Source of the DNA: Streptantibioticus cattleyicolor NRRL 8057 = DSM 46488
Lineage (GTDB): Bacteria; Actinomycetota; Actinomycetes; Streptomycetales; Streptomycetaceae
DNA: 64,000 bases
Reading direction: 5' to 3'
Assembly: GCF_000240165.1 (NCBI RefSeq)
Contig: NC_017586.1
Coordinates: 5,593,228 to 5,657,227, forward strand
This document shows, one piece after another, positions 43,898-51,935 of this stretch; the first letter of the stretch is position 1; each line of letters opens with the position of its first letter. The notes beneath the pieces were generated by a model that did not search any database, was not told where the DNA came from, and was given only the letters and a program-made list of their open reading frames with translations. Both the position numbers and the translations under genes were made by a program.

Positions 43898-45236
43898 GCT
43901 GACCGCCGTGAGACGGGACGACGTGGTGCGACGGCTGGCGCGCGGGGTGCGGGAACTGCCGCGGACCCTGGTCGAGGATCTGTGGACGAACGCGGCCCAG
44001 CCGCTGCCGCGTGTCGGCCGGCCGCGCTGGCTCGACTGGCGTCCGGCGTACGTGGTGCTGGTGGCGATGTGCGCGGTCCTGCTGTTCATCCCGTTGACCA
44101 ACCGGTACATCGTGGGGTTCGGGATGGGCGTGGTGGTCGCGGTCGTGCTCGCCGGGGTCCAGGCGTCCGGGCTGGTCCTGGCGTTGTTCCGCCCGGTGCT
44201 CGCCTGGTGGGCGTCGACCGGCGCGGCGGCGCTCGGGGCGTGGACGGCGACGGTCACCCGCGTCCCCTGGCACGGCATCGGGCGCTGGGGCGAACCCGGC
44301 GCGTGGAACGGCCCCGGACTCGCCACGCAGGCCGGGGTGGTCTTCCTGGTGGCGTTGCTGACCCGGCCCAGGGTCGCCGTCGAGGTGCTGGTGATCAGCG
44401 TGCTGCTGGTGACGGCGTGGGACCGGCTGCACCTGGCCGGCGCCGGCTTCGACCACAACCTGGCCTACGAGGTGCTGGTGATCGCCGTGATCGTCGGCGC
44501 CGCGCTGCGCAGCCGCGGGGTGGCCCGTACCCAGCTCGTCGTCCAGGCGGAGCTGACCGCCGAGGAACGGGGCCGGCGCACCCTGCTGGAGGAACGCAAC
44601 CGCATCGCCCGCGAACTGCACGACGTGGTGGCCCACCACATGTCCGTCATCTCCATCCAGGCCCAGGTCGCCCCGCACCTGGTGGAAGCGCCCTCCGCGG
44701 AGCTGACCGAGAACCTGGCCGGCATCCGGCAGAACGCGGTCGAGGCGCTGGCGGAACTGCGCCGGGTGCTCGGCGTGCTGCGTTCCGAGGACGCGCTCGC
44801 CGAGGGGCTGCGCCACGCCCCGCAGCCCACCCTGGCCCGGCTGGACGAACTGGTCGGCAACGTCCGCGGGGCCGGGCTCGCGGTCACCACACGCACCACC
44901 GGGCAACCGCGACCGCTGCCGCCCGGCGTGGAGCTGTCGGCCTTCCGCATCGTGCAGGAGGCGCTGAGCAACGCCATGCGGCACGCCCCCGGGGCCGGGG
45001 TACGGGTCGCCCTCGGCTACCACGACACCACGCTCACCGTGCGGGTGACCAACACCGCGCCGGAACGGGCCGCGTCCCCCTCGCCGGGCGTCGGCCACGG
45101 CCTGCTCGGCATGCGGGAACGGGCCGCCATGCTCGGCGGCGAACTGGCCACCGGACCCACCCCCGACGGCGGTTACGAGGTCTCCGCCATACTGCCGGTC
45201 CAAGCTCCGCCGACCCGCACCGAGGACCGCCCATGA
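43890..45236 (+). CDS. NarL-type sensor histidine kinase
   Basis: This 448-residue membrane kinase has five or six hydrophobic segments between residues 52 and 205, then HisKA_3 with His244 (RIARELHDVVAHHMSVISIQAQ) and a HATPase domain (EALSNAMRHAPGAGVRVAL, GHGLLGMRERAAMLGG). It begins inside the acyltransferase gene (ATG at 43890); a GTG at 43908 is an alternative. Its stop overlaps the response-regulator ATG (ATGA). The short loops between helices suggest it senses a membrane or envelope signal. It is probably the specific partner of the next gene and may control its own operon. Confidence 0.9.
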   Translation: MPRLTAVRRDDVVRRLARGVRELPRTLVEDLWTNAAQPLPRVGRPRWLDWRPAYVVLVAMCAVLLFIPLTNRYIVGFGMGVVVAVVLAGVQASGLVLALFRPVLAWWASTGAAALGAWTATVTRVPWHGIGRWGEPGAWNGPGLATQAGVVFLVALLTRPRVAVEVLVISVLLVTAWDRLHLAGAGFDHNLAYEVLVIAVIVGAALRSRGVARTQLVVQAELTAEERGRRTLLEERNRIARELHDVVAHHMSVISIQAQVAPHLVEAPSAELTENLAGIRQNAVEALAELRRVLGVLRSEDALAEGLRHAPQPTLARLDELVGNVRGAGLAVTTRTTGQPRPLPPGVELSAFRIVQEALSNAMRHAPGAGVRVALGYHDTTLTVRVTNTAPERAASPSPGVGHGLLGMRERAAMLGGELATGPTPDGGYEVSAILPVQAPPTRTEDRP

Positions 45237-45904
45237 CGCCCATCCGCGTACTGATCGCCGACGACCAGATGATGGTCCGCCAGGGGTTCACCGTGCTGCT
45301 CAACGCCGAACCCGGCATCGAGGTCGTCGGCCAGGCCGTGGACGGCGCCGAAGCGGTCGCCCGGACCGCCGAACTCGCCCCCGACGTCGTGCTGATGGAC
45401 ATCCGCATGCCCGGCGTCGGCGGCATCGAGGCCACCCGCCGCATCACCGAACCGCCGGACGCCACCGCGAAGGTGCTGGTGCTGACCACCTTCGACCTCG
45501 ACGAGTACGTCTACGAGGCGCTGCGCGCGGGCGCCTCCGGCTTCCTGCTCAAGGACGCCTCGGCCGCCGAACTCGCCCACGCGGTACGGGTGGTGGCGGC
45601 CGGCGAGGCGCTGCTCGCCCCCAACATCACCAAGCGGCTGATCGCCGAGTTCTCCCGGATGACCGGCGCCCCCCGCGCCCCGCTGAAGGCACGGGCGGGC
45701 ACCCTCACCGAACGGGAGACCGAGGTGCTGGCGCTCATCGCGCACGGCCTGTCCAACGCCGAGATCGCCGAACGCCTCGTGGTGGCCGAGCAGACCGTCA
45801 AGACCCACGTCGGCCGCATCCTGCTCAAGCTCAACCTGCGCGACCGCACCCAGGCGGCGGTCTTCGCCTACGACACCGGACTGGTGCGCCCGGCCGGCTA
45901 CTGA
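45233..45904 (+). CDS. NarL/LuxR-family response regulator
   Basis: This 223-residue regulator has a receiver domain with acidic pocket (LIADDQMMV), phosphoacceptor Asp56 (VLMDIRMPG), Thr in VLTTFDLDEY and Lys in FLLKDAS; the LuxR-type HTH is LTERETEVLALIAHGLSNAEIAERLVVAEQTVKTHVGRILLKL. It is translationally coupled to the preceding kinase. The end of the gene overlaps the convergent SRPBCC gene by 7 bases, an unusually tight tail-to-tail junction without room for a terminator. Confidence 0.94.
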   Translation: MTPIRVLIADDQMMVRQGFTVLLNAEPGIEVVGQAVDGAEAVARTAELAPDVVLMDIRMPGVGGIEATRRITEPPDATAKVLVLTTFDLDEYVYEALRAGASGFLLKDASAAELAHAVRVVAAGEALLAPNITKRLIAEFSRMTGAPRAPLKARAGTLTERETEVLALIAHGLSNAEIAERLVVAEQTVKTHVGRILLKLNLRDRTQAAVFAYDTGLVRPAGY

Positions 45905-46350
45905 CCCCGCCGGGCCAGTGCCTTCTCCGCGGTCCGCAGGATGTTGCGGAACGTACCCGTCAGCACCGGCCGCACCAGCAGCCGGGTCAGCGGGGCGCCC
46001 AGCACCGGCAGACGCATCTCGGCACGGGTCGTCCAGCACACCCGGGTGCCGCCGTCCACCTCGGTGAAGGTCATCCGGCCCAGCTCGTGCCGGGACGGCG
46101 GCAGGCTGCGCTCGACCACGTACTCGGTGGCGTACGGCGGGTCGTAGTGGGTGATGCGTTCCCGGAACCAGCCCATCACCCACAGATGGCTGCGCACCGC
46201 GCCCACCCCGTAGGGCGCCCGCGCGCCGCGCCGGGCCAGACGGCACCGCAACACCAGCGGGGAGCCGGTGTAGTTGGTGGTCGTGGTCAGCCAGGCGAAC
46301 ACCTCGCCGATCGGGGCGTCGATGACGTGCTCCACGGTCATGGTCTCCAC
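45898..46350 (-). CDS. SRPBCC family protein
   Basis: This protein of about 150 residues has one START-like helix-grip domain: VEHVIDAPIGEVFAWLTTTTNYTGSPLVLRCRLA, a middle WVMGWFRERITHYDPPYATEYVVERSLPP, and VDGGTRVCWTTRAEMRLPVLGAPLTRLLVRPVL with a C-terminal helix. The GTG at 46350, with AGGAGGA eight bases upstream, is preferred over the ATG three codons later. It probably binds a small hydrophobic ligand; no specific role can be assigned. It converges with the response-regulator gene. Confidence 0.78.
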   Translation of the reverse strand: METMTVEHVIDAPIGEVFAWLTTTTNYTGSPLVLRCRLARRGARAPYGVGAVRSHLWVMGWFRERITHYDPPYATEYVVERSLPPSRHELGRMTFTEVDGGTRVCWTTRAEMRLPVLGAPLTRLLVRPVLTGTFRNILRTAEKALARRGQ

Positions 46351-46483
46351 CGCTGGTCTCCTCCTCGCGTCGGGTGCGCGGGCGCGGCCCGGCCGGACCG
46401 CCGCCCTCGTACACCAGTGGAGACAACGGGTGGGTGGCGGAGTGTGACACCGGGCCGTGGTGACGCCGGTCACCCCGGGCGGG

Positions 46484-47482
46484 TCAGCGGGCGGCGAGGA
46501 GTTCGAGGGTGTCGATCACGCGGTTGGAGAAGCCCCACTCGTTGTCGTACCAGGCGACCACCTTGACGTGGCGGCCGTCGACGCGGGTGAGGGCCGAGTC
46601 GAAGACGGCGGAGGCGGGGTTGCCCGTGATGTCGGAGGAGACCAGCGGGTCCTCGGAGTATTCGAGGATGCCGGCCAGCGGCCCTTCGGCGGCGGCGCGG
46701 TAGGCCGCCAGGACGTCCTCGCGCGTCACGTCGCGGGCGACGGTGGTGTTGAGTTCGACGATCGAGCCCACCGGGACCGGCACCCGGATCGAGTCGCCCG
46801 ACAGCTTGCCGTCCAGGCCCGGCAGCACCAGGCCGATCGCCTTGGCGGCGCCGGTGGTCGTCGGCACGATGTTGACGGCGGCGGCCCGGGCGCGGCGGGC
46901 GTCGCGGTGCGGACCGTCCTGGAGGTTCTGCTCCTGGGTGTAGGCGTGCACCGTCGTCATGAAACCGTGCTCGATCACGGCGAGTCGGTCGAGCACCGCG
47001 GCCAGCGGGGCGAGGGCGTTGGTGGTGCACGAGGCGTTGGAGACCACGGTGTGCGCGGCCGGGTCGTAGGCGTCGGTGTTGACCCCGTACGCCAGCGTGA
47101 CGTCGGCGCCCTCCGACGGCGCGCTGACCAGCACCTTCCGAGCACCGGCGGTGAGGTGGGCGCGGGCCGCGGCGGCCGAGGTGAAGCGGCCGGTGGCCTC
47201 CAGCACGAGGTCCACGCCGAGCCCGGCCCACGGCAGCCGCGCCGGTTCCCGCTCGGCGAGCACCGTGACGCGCCGGCCGTCGACGACCAGGGCGTCCCCG
47301 TCGGCGGTCACCGGACGGCCGAGCCGCCCGGCCGTGGTGTCGTAGGCGAGCAGCCGCGCGAGGGTGGCCGGGTCGGTGAGGTCGTTGACGGCGACGACCT
47401 CCAGGTCGCTGCCGCGCTCCAGCAGCGCGCGCAGCACGTTGCGTCCGATGCGGCCGAATCCGTTGATGGCGATACGAGTCAT
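46484..47482 (-). CDS. Glyceraldehyde-3-phosphate dehydrogenase, type I, probable second copy
   Basis: This 332-residue enzyme begins IAINGFGRIGRNVLRALLER (NAD site) and contains Cys152 (SNASCTTN), His179 (MTTVHAYT), the phosphate-site Thr/Arg (TTTGAAKAIG, RVPVP) and the terminal WYDNEWGFSNRVIDT. The usual central-glycolysis gap lies with pgk and tpi, so this one beside an AraC-family regulator is likely an accessory isozyme. Accessory GAPDHs in Streptomyces include forms insensitive to self-made inhibitors such as pentalenolactone; no such biosynthetic genes are visible here. Same strand as the regulator, 42 bases downstream of it. Confidence 0.92.
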   Translation of the reverse strand: MTRIAINGFGRIGRNVLRALLERGSDLEVVAVNDLTDPATLARLLAYDTTAGRLGRPVTADGDALVVDGRRVTVLAEREPARLPWAGLGVDLVLEATGRFTSAAAARAHLTAGARKVLVSAPSEGADVTLAYGVNTDAYDPAAHTVVSNASCTTNALAPLAAVLDRLAVIEHGFMTTVHAYTQEQNLQDGPHRDARRARAAAVNIVPTTTGAAKAIGLVLPGLDGKLSGDSIRVPVPVGSIVELNTTVARDVTREDVLAAYRAAAEGPLAGILEYSEDPLVSSDITGNPASAVFDSALTRVDGRHVKVVAWYDNEWGFSNRVIDTLELLAAR

Positions 47483-47524
47483 CGATGGTGTCCCTTCGGT
47501 TCGCCATCACTGTCGCCCGCCGCG

Positions 47525-48526
47525 TCAGCCCAGGCCAGCGGCGTGATCGCCACCGTTCGAAAGGATGTCGCCACCCCCGGCGGCGAAGGTGCGCCGGTAC
47601 TCGCTCGGCGTGGTGCCCAGGATGCGCTGGAAGTGCGTGCGCAGGTTGGCGCCGGTGCCGAGGCCGACGTCGGCGGCGATCCGCTCGACGCTGCGCGCGG
47701 AACGTTCCAGCAGCTCGCGGGCGAGGTCGACGCGGGCCCGCATGACCCATTGCATCGGCGTGTACCCGGTGTCCTCGACGAAGCGCCGCGAGAACGTCCG
47801 CGGCGACACCGCGGCGTGCCGGGCGAGCGCCTCCAGGGTGAGCGGCTCGCCGAGCCGGTGGAGCGCCCACTCGCGGGTGGCGGCGAACCGTTCGCCGAGC
47901 GGCTCGGGCACGCTGCGCGGCACGTACTGCGCCTGGCCGCCGCTGCGGTACGGGGCCGCGACCAGGCGCCGGGCCGCGTGGTTGGAGGCGGCCACCCCGA
48001 GGTCGCCGCGGAGGATGTGCAGGCACAGGTCGATGCCGGAGGCGGCGCCGGCCGACGTCAGCACGGTGCCTTCGTCGACGAACAGGACGTTCTCGTCGAC
48101 CCGCACGCGCGGGTGCCTGCGCGCGAGCGCCCGCGTGTAGTGCCAGTGCGTGGTGGCCCGCCTGCCGTCGAGCAGCCCCGTGGCGGCGAGCGCGAAGGCA
48201 CCCGTCGAGATCGCCGCGAGCCGCGCGCCCCCCGCGTGGGCGGCGACCAGGGCGTCGACCACGGCCCGCGGCGGGTCCTCTCGGTCCGGGAACCGGTAGC
48301 CCGGGATGAAGACGATGTCCGCCCACCCGAGCGCGTCGAGCCCGTGCGCGACGTCGTACGACAACCCGTCCCCGCCGGCCACCCGCCCCGGCGCCGCCCC
48401 GCACACCCGCACCTCGTACGGCATGCTCGCCCGGGTCGTGAACACCTGCGCCGGAATCCCCACGTCCAGCGGCTTCGCCCCCTCCAGCACGAGAACGGCG
48501 ACACGACGCAGACGGGACGCTGACAC
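47525..48526 (-). CDS. GlxA-like regulator: DJ-1/PfpI domain plus AraC HTH
   Basis: This 333-residue regulator has an N-terminal DJ-1/PfpI domain (RRVAVLVLEGAKPLDVGIPAQVF to LTSAGAASGIDLCLHILRG, with the elbow AISTGAFALAATGLLDGRRATTHW where Ser-Thr-Gly replaces a Cys nucleophile) and C-terminal double AraC HTH (LTLEALARHAAVSPRTFSRRFVEDTGYTPMQWVMRARVDLA; VERIAADVGLGTGANLRTHFQRILGTTPSEYRR). The GTG start at 48526 lacks a clear ribosome site; TAGTCT about 11 bases upstream suggests a leaderless mRNA. It precedes the GAPDH gene on the same strand and may regulate it. Confidence 0.9.
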   Translation of the reverse strand: MSASRLRRVAVLVLEGAKPLDVGIPAQVFTTRASMPYEVRVCGAAPGRVAGGDGLSYDVAHGLDALGWADIVFIPGYRFPDREDPPRAVVDALVAAHAGGARLAAISTGAFALAATGLLDGRRATTHWHYTRALARRHPRVRVDENVLFVDEGTVLTSAGAASGIDLCLHILRGDLGVAASNHAARRLVAAPYRSGGQAQYVPRSVPEPLGERFAATREWALHRLGEPLTLEALARHAAVSPRTFSRRFVEDTGYTPMQWVMRARVDLARELLERSARSVERIAADVGLGTGANLRTHFQRILGTTPSEYRRTFAAGGGDILSNGGDHAAGLG

Positions 48527-48564
48527 GGCCCCGAGACTACGCGGACCCCTCCCGCGAGCACGGC

Positions 48565-49155
48565 TCAGGGGGCTCGCGGTGATCGCCGCGGCATCGCGGC
48601 CGGGCGCAACCCGTACGCGGCCAGCCACCCCAGCACGTCGTCACGGGAGGCACCGACAAGGCGTCCACCCGTGAAGCGGGCGTCGTCGGTCACCTCCGCC
48701 ACGCACTGGGGAGGGGGAACGAAGGCCCGCGCCTCCTCGTCGGTGGCGAACTCGGCCTCCGCCAGGACCAGGCCCCGCAGGTGACCGTCGAAGACGTCGA
48801 CGCCCAACGGGGGCACGCTCAGCCGCGTCTTGCGCAGCACCGCGGCCGGCAGCGTGGCCATCAGGTCGTACTCCGCCTGCGACAAGTAGGTGTTGGTGAT
48901 CAGACCCTGCACCGCGCCCGGCCGGGGAATCGGTACCTTCTGGGTGAGTTTCAACTCCCGTGTACCGTCGGCGAGTACGGCCTGCCGCAACCGCAGACGT
49001 GTTCCCGTCAGATACCGGTCGGTGATCACCCGGGTGACCGTCACCGACGACGGTGCCGGCGGCCCGGCGAGCAGGAACCGCCTCTCCCGCTCGACGCGCG
49101 CGTACTTCCCCGGGAGAACCGAGCGGCCGTGGACCCCACCGGTCTTGTCCGTCAT
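48565..49155 (-). CDS. CYTH-domain protein (triphosphate tunnel metalloenzyme-like)
   Basis: This 196-residue protein contains the CYTH signature near the N-terminus as VERERRFLLAG (E-x-E-R-K/R-like), followed by VTRVITDRYLTGTRLRLRQAV, RELKLTQKVP and LGVDVFDGHLRGLVLAEAEFATDEEARAF, strands that line a triphosphate-binding tunnel. Family members hydrolyse tripolyphosphate, thiamine triphosphate or make cAMP. The final acidic strand and Arg/Lys pairs look retained. It starts 9 bases after the VOC gene stop on the same strand, so the two form an operon. Confidence 0.8.
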   Translation of the reverse strand: MTDKTGGVHGRSVLPGKYARVERERRFLLAGPPAPSSVTVTRVITDRYLTGTRLRLRQAVLADGTRELKLTQKVPIPRPGAVQGLITNTYLSQAEYDLMATLPAAVLRKTRLSVPPLGVDVFDGHLRGLVLAEAEFATDEEARAFVPPPQCVAEVTDDARFTGGRLVGASRDDVLGWLAAYGLRPAAMPRRSPRAP

Positions 49156-49164
49156 GACCGGCCC

Positions 49165-49905
49165 TCAGGACAGCGCGCAGACGCAGAACTCGTGGCCCTC
49201 CGGGTCGGCCAGGCACGTCCACGGGACGTCGCCCTGGCCGACGTCGAGGTCGGCGGCGCCGAGGGCCCGCAGTCGGGCCACCTCCGCCGCCTTGTCGTCA
49301 CCGGGGTACGGCAGCAGGTCGAGGTGGACGCGGTCGGGCCCGGTCGGCGCGCCGGGCGTGCGGAGGAATTCCAGGTACGGGCCGGTGCCCGTGGCGGAAC
49401 GCAACACCGCGCGGTCGTCGGTGACTTCGCGCACGGTCCAGTCCACCGCCTCGCCCCAGAACCGGGCCGTCGCCCACGGGTCCGCGCAGTCGACCACCAC
49501 CGCGGCGATCGGCCCGGTGTCCCGGTAGACCTCCCGTGGCTCCAGCACGCAGAACTCGTTGCCCTCCGGATCCGCCAGAACCGTCCACGGCACGTCACCC
49601 TGGCCGATGTCGGCCGGGGTCGCGCCGAGGGACCTCAGGCGCGCGACCAACTCCTCCTGATGTGCCGCGGTGTTGGTGGCGAGATCGATGTGCACACGGT
49701 TCTTGGCCGCCGTCTTCGCCTCCGGGACGGGAACGACGTCGATGCCGAGACCGTCCCGTTCCGGCCAGACGAGACCGCCGCCGGGTCCGGTGTAGGTGGT
49801 CACGCCGGTGTTGTGGGCACCCCACCCGAGCGCCTGCGCCCAGAACCGGCCGACCGTGGAGGGGTCGAGTGCCTTGATGTTCACCTGAACAGGTCGCAGT
49901 GGCAT
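49165..49905 (-). CDS. Two-domain VOC (glyoxalase-like) protein
   Basis: This 246-residue protein consists of two repeats of the beta-alpha-beta-beta-beta VOC unit. Each ends with a GQGDVPWTxLADPEGxEFCV motif (at about residues 104-121 and 223-241), and each contains a VHIDL/VHLDL strand. Typical VOC metal ligands are His in VHIDL and Glu in NEFCV/HEFCV. Such proteins can be dioxygenases, antibiotic-binding proteins or non-catalytic. It leads a short operon with the CYTH gene. Its start lies 33 bases from the left direct repeat of the adjacent island. Confidence 0.85.
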   Translation of the reverse strand: MPLRPVQVNIKALDPSTVGRFWAQALGWGAHNTGVTTYTGPGGGLVWPERDGLGIDVVPVPEAKTAAKNRVHIDLATNTAAHQEELVARLRSLGATPADIGQGDVPWTVLADPEGNEFCVLEPREVYRDTGPIAAVVVDCADPWATARFWGEAVDWTVREVTDDRAVLRSATGTGPYLEFLRTPGAPTGPDRVHLDLLPYPGDDKAAEVARLRALGAADLDVGQGDVPWTCLADPEGHEFCVCALS

Positions 49906-49937
49906 GGCGGTGATCCTATGCGCCGGCTCAGCGTTGA

Positions 49938-49969
49938 CATCCGGCGTCGCCGTGCGGTGCCGTGGGACC
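49938..49969. repeat. Island-flanking direct repeat, left copy (putative att site)
   Basis: These 32 bases (beginning CATCCGGCGTCGCC, ending GTGCCGTGGGACC) are identical and in the same orientation to 53799-53830. Upstream similarity continues imperfectly (CGCCGGCTC in both). At the right copy the sequence encodes the C-terminus of an alpha/beta hydrolase; here it is non-coding. Confidence 0.8.
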
Positions 49970-50019
49970 CCGCCGCGCCGACGTTCGGGCGTAGCGGGGT
50001 CCGTGGCCGGACGAGCGAG

Positions 50020-50235
50020 TCAGACGGTGCCGAACTCCCCAGTCTTGACGCCCGCCACGAAGGCAGTGAACGCGTCGGCGGGGAAGTGCAGAACCGCTCC
50101 GCTCGGGTCCTTGGAGTCACGGACGGGGACCACGCCGCGCGAGGCGACGAGGTTGGCGGCGACCTCGATGCAGGAACCACCGTTGCCGCTGTATGAAGAC
50201 TTGAACCAGGTGAGGGGGAGGGAGTCGGTCGTCAC
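50020..50235 (-). CDS. DUF397 protein
   Basis: This 71-residue DUF397 protein has the hallmark TWFKSSYSGNGGSCIEVA, then VPVRDSKDPSGAVLHFPADAFTAFVAGVK. DUF397 genes in Streptomyces nearly always sit beside an XRE/DUF5753 regulator (as in the whiJ and abaA-like loci) and the pair behaves like a regulator with a small cognate partner. Here the ATG overlaps the stop of the XRE gene by four bases. It is the leftmost gene of the repeat-flanked island. Confidence 0.92.
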   Translation of the reverse strand: MTTDSLPLTWFKSSYSGNGGSCIEVAANLVASRGVVPVRDSKDPSGAVLHFPADAFTAFVAGVKTGEFGTV

Positions 50236-51071
50236 AGGGTGCCCTTTCGTACCTGCTCGATCATGGCCACTGAATCCGCCTGGGAGAGCGCTTCGGCCTG
50301 TAGTTGATGGTAGGCCCTCACCAGCGGCAGTACGGATGTGATCTCGCGCTCCAAGTGCCCGTGGGTTTCGGACTCGACGTAGGAGAGCACCGAGCGGTCC
50401 GGCAGGGTCAGCAGATTCACCAGCCGGTTGAACGGACGCCGTTCGCCTATCGAGTAGGGCGCCAACTGGAGTGTGGTGTGTGGTTGGTCGGCGAACTCCA
50501 CCAGGCGTGCCAGTTGGGCGTCCATGACTGCGGGTCCGCCAACGGGCCGGCGGATGCAGCTCTCATCCAAGATCACGGCCACGAGAGGCGGTGTCCGTCG
50601 AACCAAAGCCGCCTGCCGTTCCGCCAGAAACTCGACTCGCTCTGACGCTTGTTCAGGGCTGAGCGTCCCCCGCTTTACGTTGCCCTCTTCCACGGCTCTT
50701 GCGTACTCCGGTGTCTGGAGCAGCCCGGGGATGACCCCGACTTCGAACATTCGGATCTCTGCCGCGCGAGCCTCTAGCTTCAGGTATTCCGGGAAGCCTT
50801 CCAACAGGCTGCCGTTCCGGATCTCCCCCCACGCGCGTTCGAACGACTCGGCGGACCCGGTGAGTCCGAGGGCGGTGTCCAAACTCCGCGAGAAACGACG
50901 AGTTGGCGGTTTGCGGCTTGTTTCCACAGCCGAAACATGCCTCCCTGAGTAACCCGTCCGCTCCGCCAACTCGTCCTGGGTCCAGCCGCGCGCCTCGCGA
51001 AAGCTGCGCAGACGCGCGCCGTAGGCCGCCTGTGGTGAGGCGTCCGGGTTCAACGCCTTCACGTTTACCAA
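50232..51071 (-). CDS. XRE-family regulator with C-terminal DUF5753
   Basis: This 279-residue regulator has an N-terminal helix-turn-helix (LRSFREARGWTQDELAERTGYSGRHVSAVETSRKPPT) and a C-terminal DUF5753 domain (IPGLLQTPEYARAV, ERVEFLAERQAAL, VILDESCIRRPVGGPAVM, PFNRLVNLLTLPD, VESETHGHLE). The TTG start at 51071 has GGAGGG five bases upstream. A possible -10 (TAGAGT on the minus strand, 51108-51113) lies in the 93-base divergent region shared with the small-ORF operon, so it probably regulates both. WhiJ-like members control development; the target here is unknown. Confidence 0.92.
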   Translation of the reverse strand: MVNVKALNPDASPQAAYGARLRSFREARGWTQDELAERTGYSGRHVSAVETSRKPPTRRFSRSLDTALGLTGSAESFERAWGEIRNGSLLEGFPEYLKLEARAAEIRMFEVGVIPGLLQTPEYARAVEEGNVKRGTLSPEQASERVEFLAERQAALVRRTPPLVAVILDESCIRRPVGGPAVMDAQLARLVEFADQPHTTLQLAPYSIGERRPFNRLVNLLTLPDRSVLSYVESETHGHLEREITSVLPLVRAYHQLQAEALSQADSVAMIEQVRKGTL

Positions 51072-51164
51072 TGTGCCCTCCGTTACTGGAACGTTGAAGA
51101 CACACCGACTCTAGGCCACGCTGAACCACCTGGGTAGTGGAACCGCTACGGAGAGGAGTGGCCG

Positions 51165-51419
51165 TTGTCCGGCGAGATTGACCCTGCGGAGCGCCAGGAA
51201 CCCCGAAACCTTCCGCCCGTCGGCATACTCCTGGTGGACGCGCACAACCGTGTCGGCGAGTTCCGCGGTGAGTGGTGCGGACTGTGGTCCCTGCGCCCCG
51301 TCGCGGGCGGTGTCGAGTGGACCGTCGCCCCCGAGGACGTGCGCCCGGCGAGCCCGGAACAGCGGTTGCGCGCCGAGCTGGTGCGCGCGAACGCGCGGAG
51401 CCGGGGTGAGTGTCTGTGA
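51165..51419 (+). CDS. Conserved small protein of DUF397/XRE cassettes
   Basis: This 84-residue protein starts with TTG behind GAGAGGAG. It has a single compact domain (VGILLVDAHNRVGEFRGEWCGLWSLRPVAGGVEWTVAPEDVRPASPEQRL) ending LVRANARSRGECL. I recall similar small proteins with V-G-E, L-R-P-x-G-G-G-x-E-W and V-R-P-A patterns near Streptomyces XRE regulators. No enzymatic signature. It begins a chain of overlapping genes; the next gene starts with a GTGA overlap. Function unknown. Confidence 0.72.
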   Translation: MSGEIDPAERQEPRNLPPVGILLVDAHNRVGEFRGEWCGLWSLRPVAGGVEWTVAPEDVRPASPEQRLRAELVRANARSRGECL

Positions 51420-51562
51420 CTCGCGCACGGTTCCGGTTCTTCAAGTGCTTCGAGCCTGCCCGGGACTGGACGTTCGAGCACTTGAAGGCGAACCCCGAGC
51501 ACGTCAGCTACGAACAGGTGGTGCGCCGCCCCTGGGGCATGGTGCGGGGGGAGCCGGTATGA
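51416..51562 (+). CDS. 48-residue hypothetical protein in the small-ORF chain
   Basis: The GTG start overlaps the previous stop (GTGA) and its TGA overlaps the next ATG (ATGA), so translation is coupled on both sides. The product begins TRARFRFFKCFEPARDWTFEHL and ends VVRRPWGMVRGEPV; it is aromatic-rich and basic. I do not recognise it. Tight coupling and conserved order argue that it is a real gene despite its size. Confidence 0.6.
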   Translation: MTRARFRFFKCFEPARDWTFEHLKANPEHVSYEQVVRRPWGMVRGEPV

Positions 51563-51930
51563 GCACCGCGGCGGATTGGGCCCGCGGTTACTGGTGCCAA
51601 GTGATCTACGACCAACTACGCGAGGGCGCCCCCTTCACTCTCGTCACGACCGATCCCACGGGCCGGTACGTGCTCGTCGCGTGGTCCGCGGACGTTCCCT
51701 GTCCGGCTGCCGCGTACTCCGCTGTCTGCGCGACGGTCGGCAGCCGACCGGCTGTCCCACGCACAGCAAGAGGAGAACAGCCATGGGCAAGGCGAAGAAC
51801 ACCGTTTCCGCCGCGAAGAACGCCATCAGGCGGGACACCGGGAAGCTCGCAGTGCAATCCCAACTTGGACGGCAGCGATTGTGCGCCCGCCGAGACACCC
51901 GCTTGTGACCCTTCCATTGAAGAAAGCTAG
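51559..51930 (+). CDS. Small hypothetical protein; the frame runs into a Cys-rich end
   Basis: This 123-codon frame begins MSTAADWARGYWCQVIYDQL with an ATGA overlap to the previous gene. The first 70 residues look like a small folded domain (PFTLVTTDPTGRYVLVAWSADVPCPAAAYSAV). After about residue 72 the frame turns Arg/Pro-rich where it overlaps another small ORF, then ends in a short Cys/Thr/Ser-rich stretch, SQCNPNLDGSDCAPAETPAC, before TAG. The true stop of the domain may have been lost, or the 3' part may be read from another start. I am unsure which frame is used after 51,780. Confidence 0.5.
   Translation: MSTAADWARGYWCQVIYDQLREGAPFTLVTTDPTGRYVLVAWSADVPCPAAAYSAVCATVGSRPAVPRTARGEQPWARRRTPFPPRRTPSGGTPGSSQCNPNLDGSDCAPAETPACDPSIEES
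51783..51908 (+). CDS. 41-residue basic peptide directly before the methyltransferase, candidate precursor
   Basis: The ATG at 51783 has a good ribosome site (AGAGGAG, eight bases upstream), the best in this chain. The product starts MGKAKNTVSAAKNAIRRD and ends LGRQRLCARRDTRL. The stop lies 27 bases before the methyltransferase ATG. Codon third positions look coding in the first half and less so after residue 24, exactly where the +1 frame offers the Cys-rich sequence noted for the overlapping ORF. A frameshift, programmed or as an error, would join the two. It could be the substrate peptide of the methyltransferase; this is inference from position and size. Confidence 0.55.
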   Translation: MGKAKNTVSAAKNAIRRDTGKLAVQSQLGRQRLCARRDTRL

Positions 51931-51935
51931 GCACC

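Noticed and set aside
47517-47540. GCCGCGTCAGCCCAGG resembling the MITE end
   Set aside because: It is the coding end of the AraC-family gene, has no partner repeat and only a short match.
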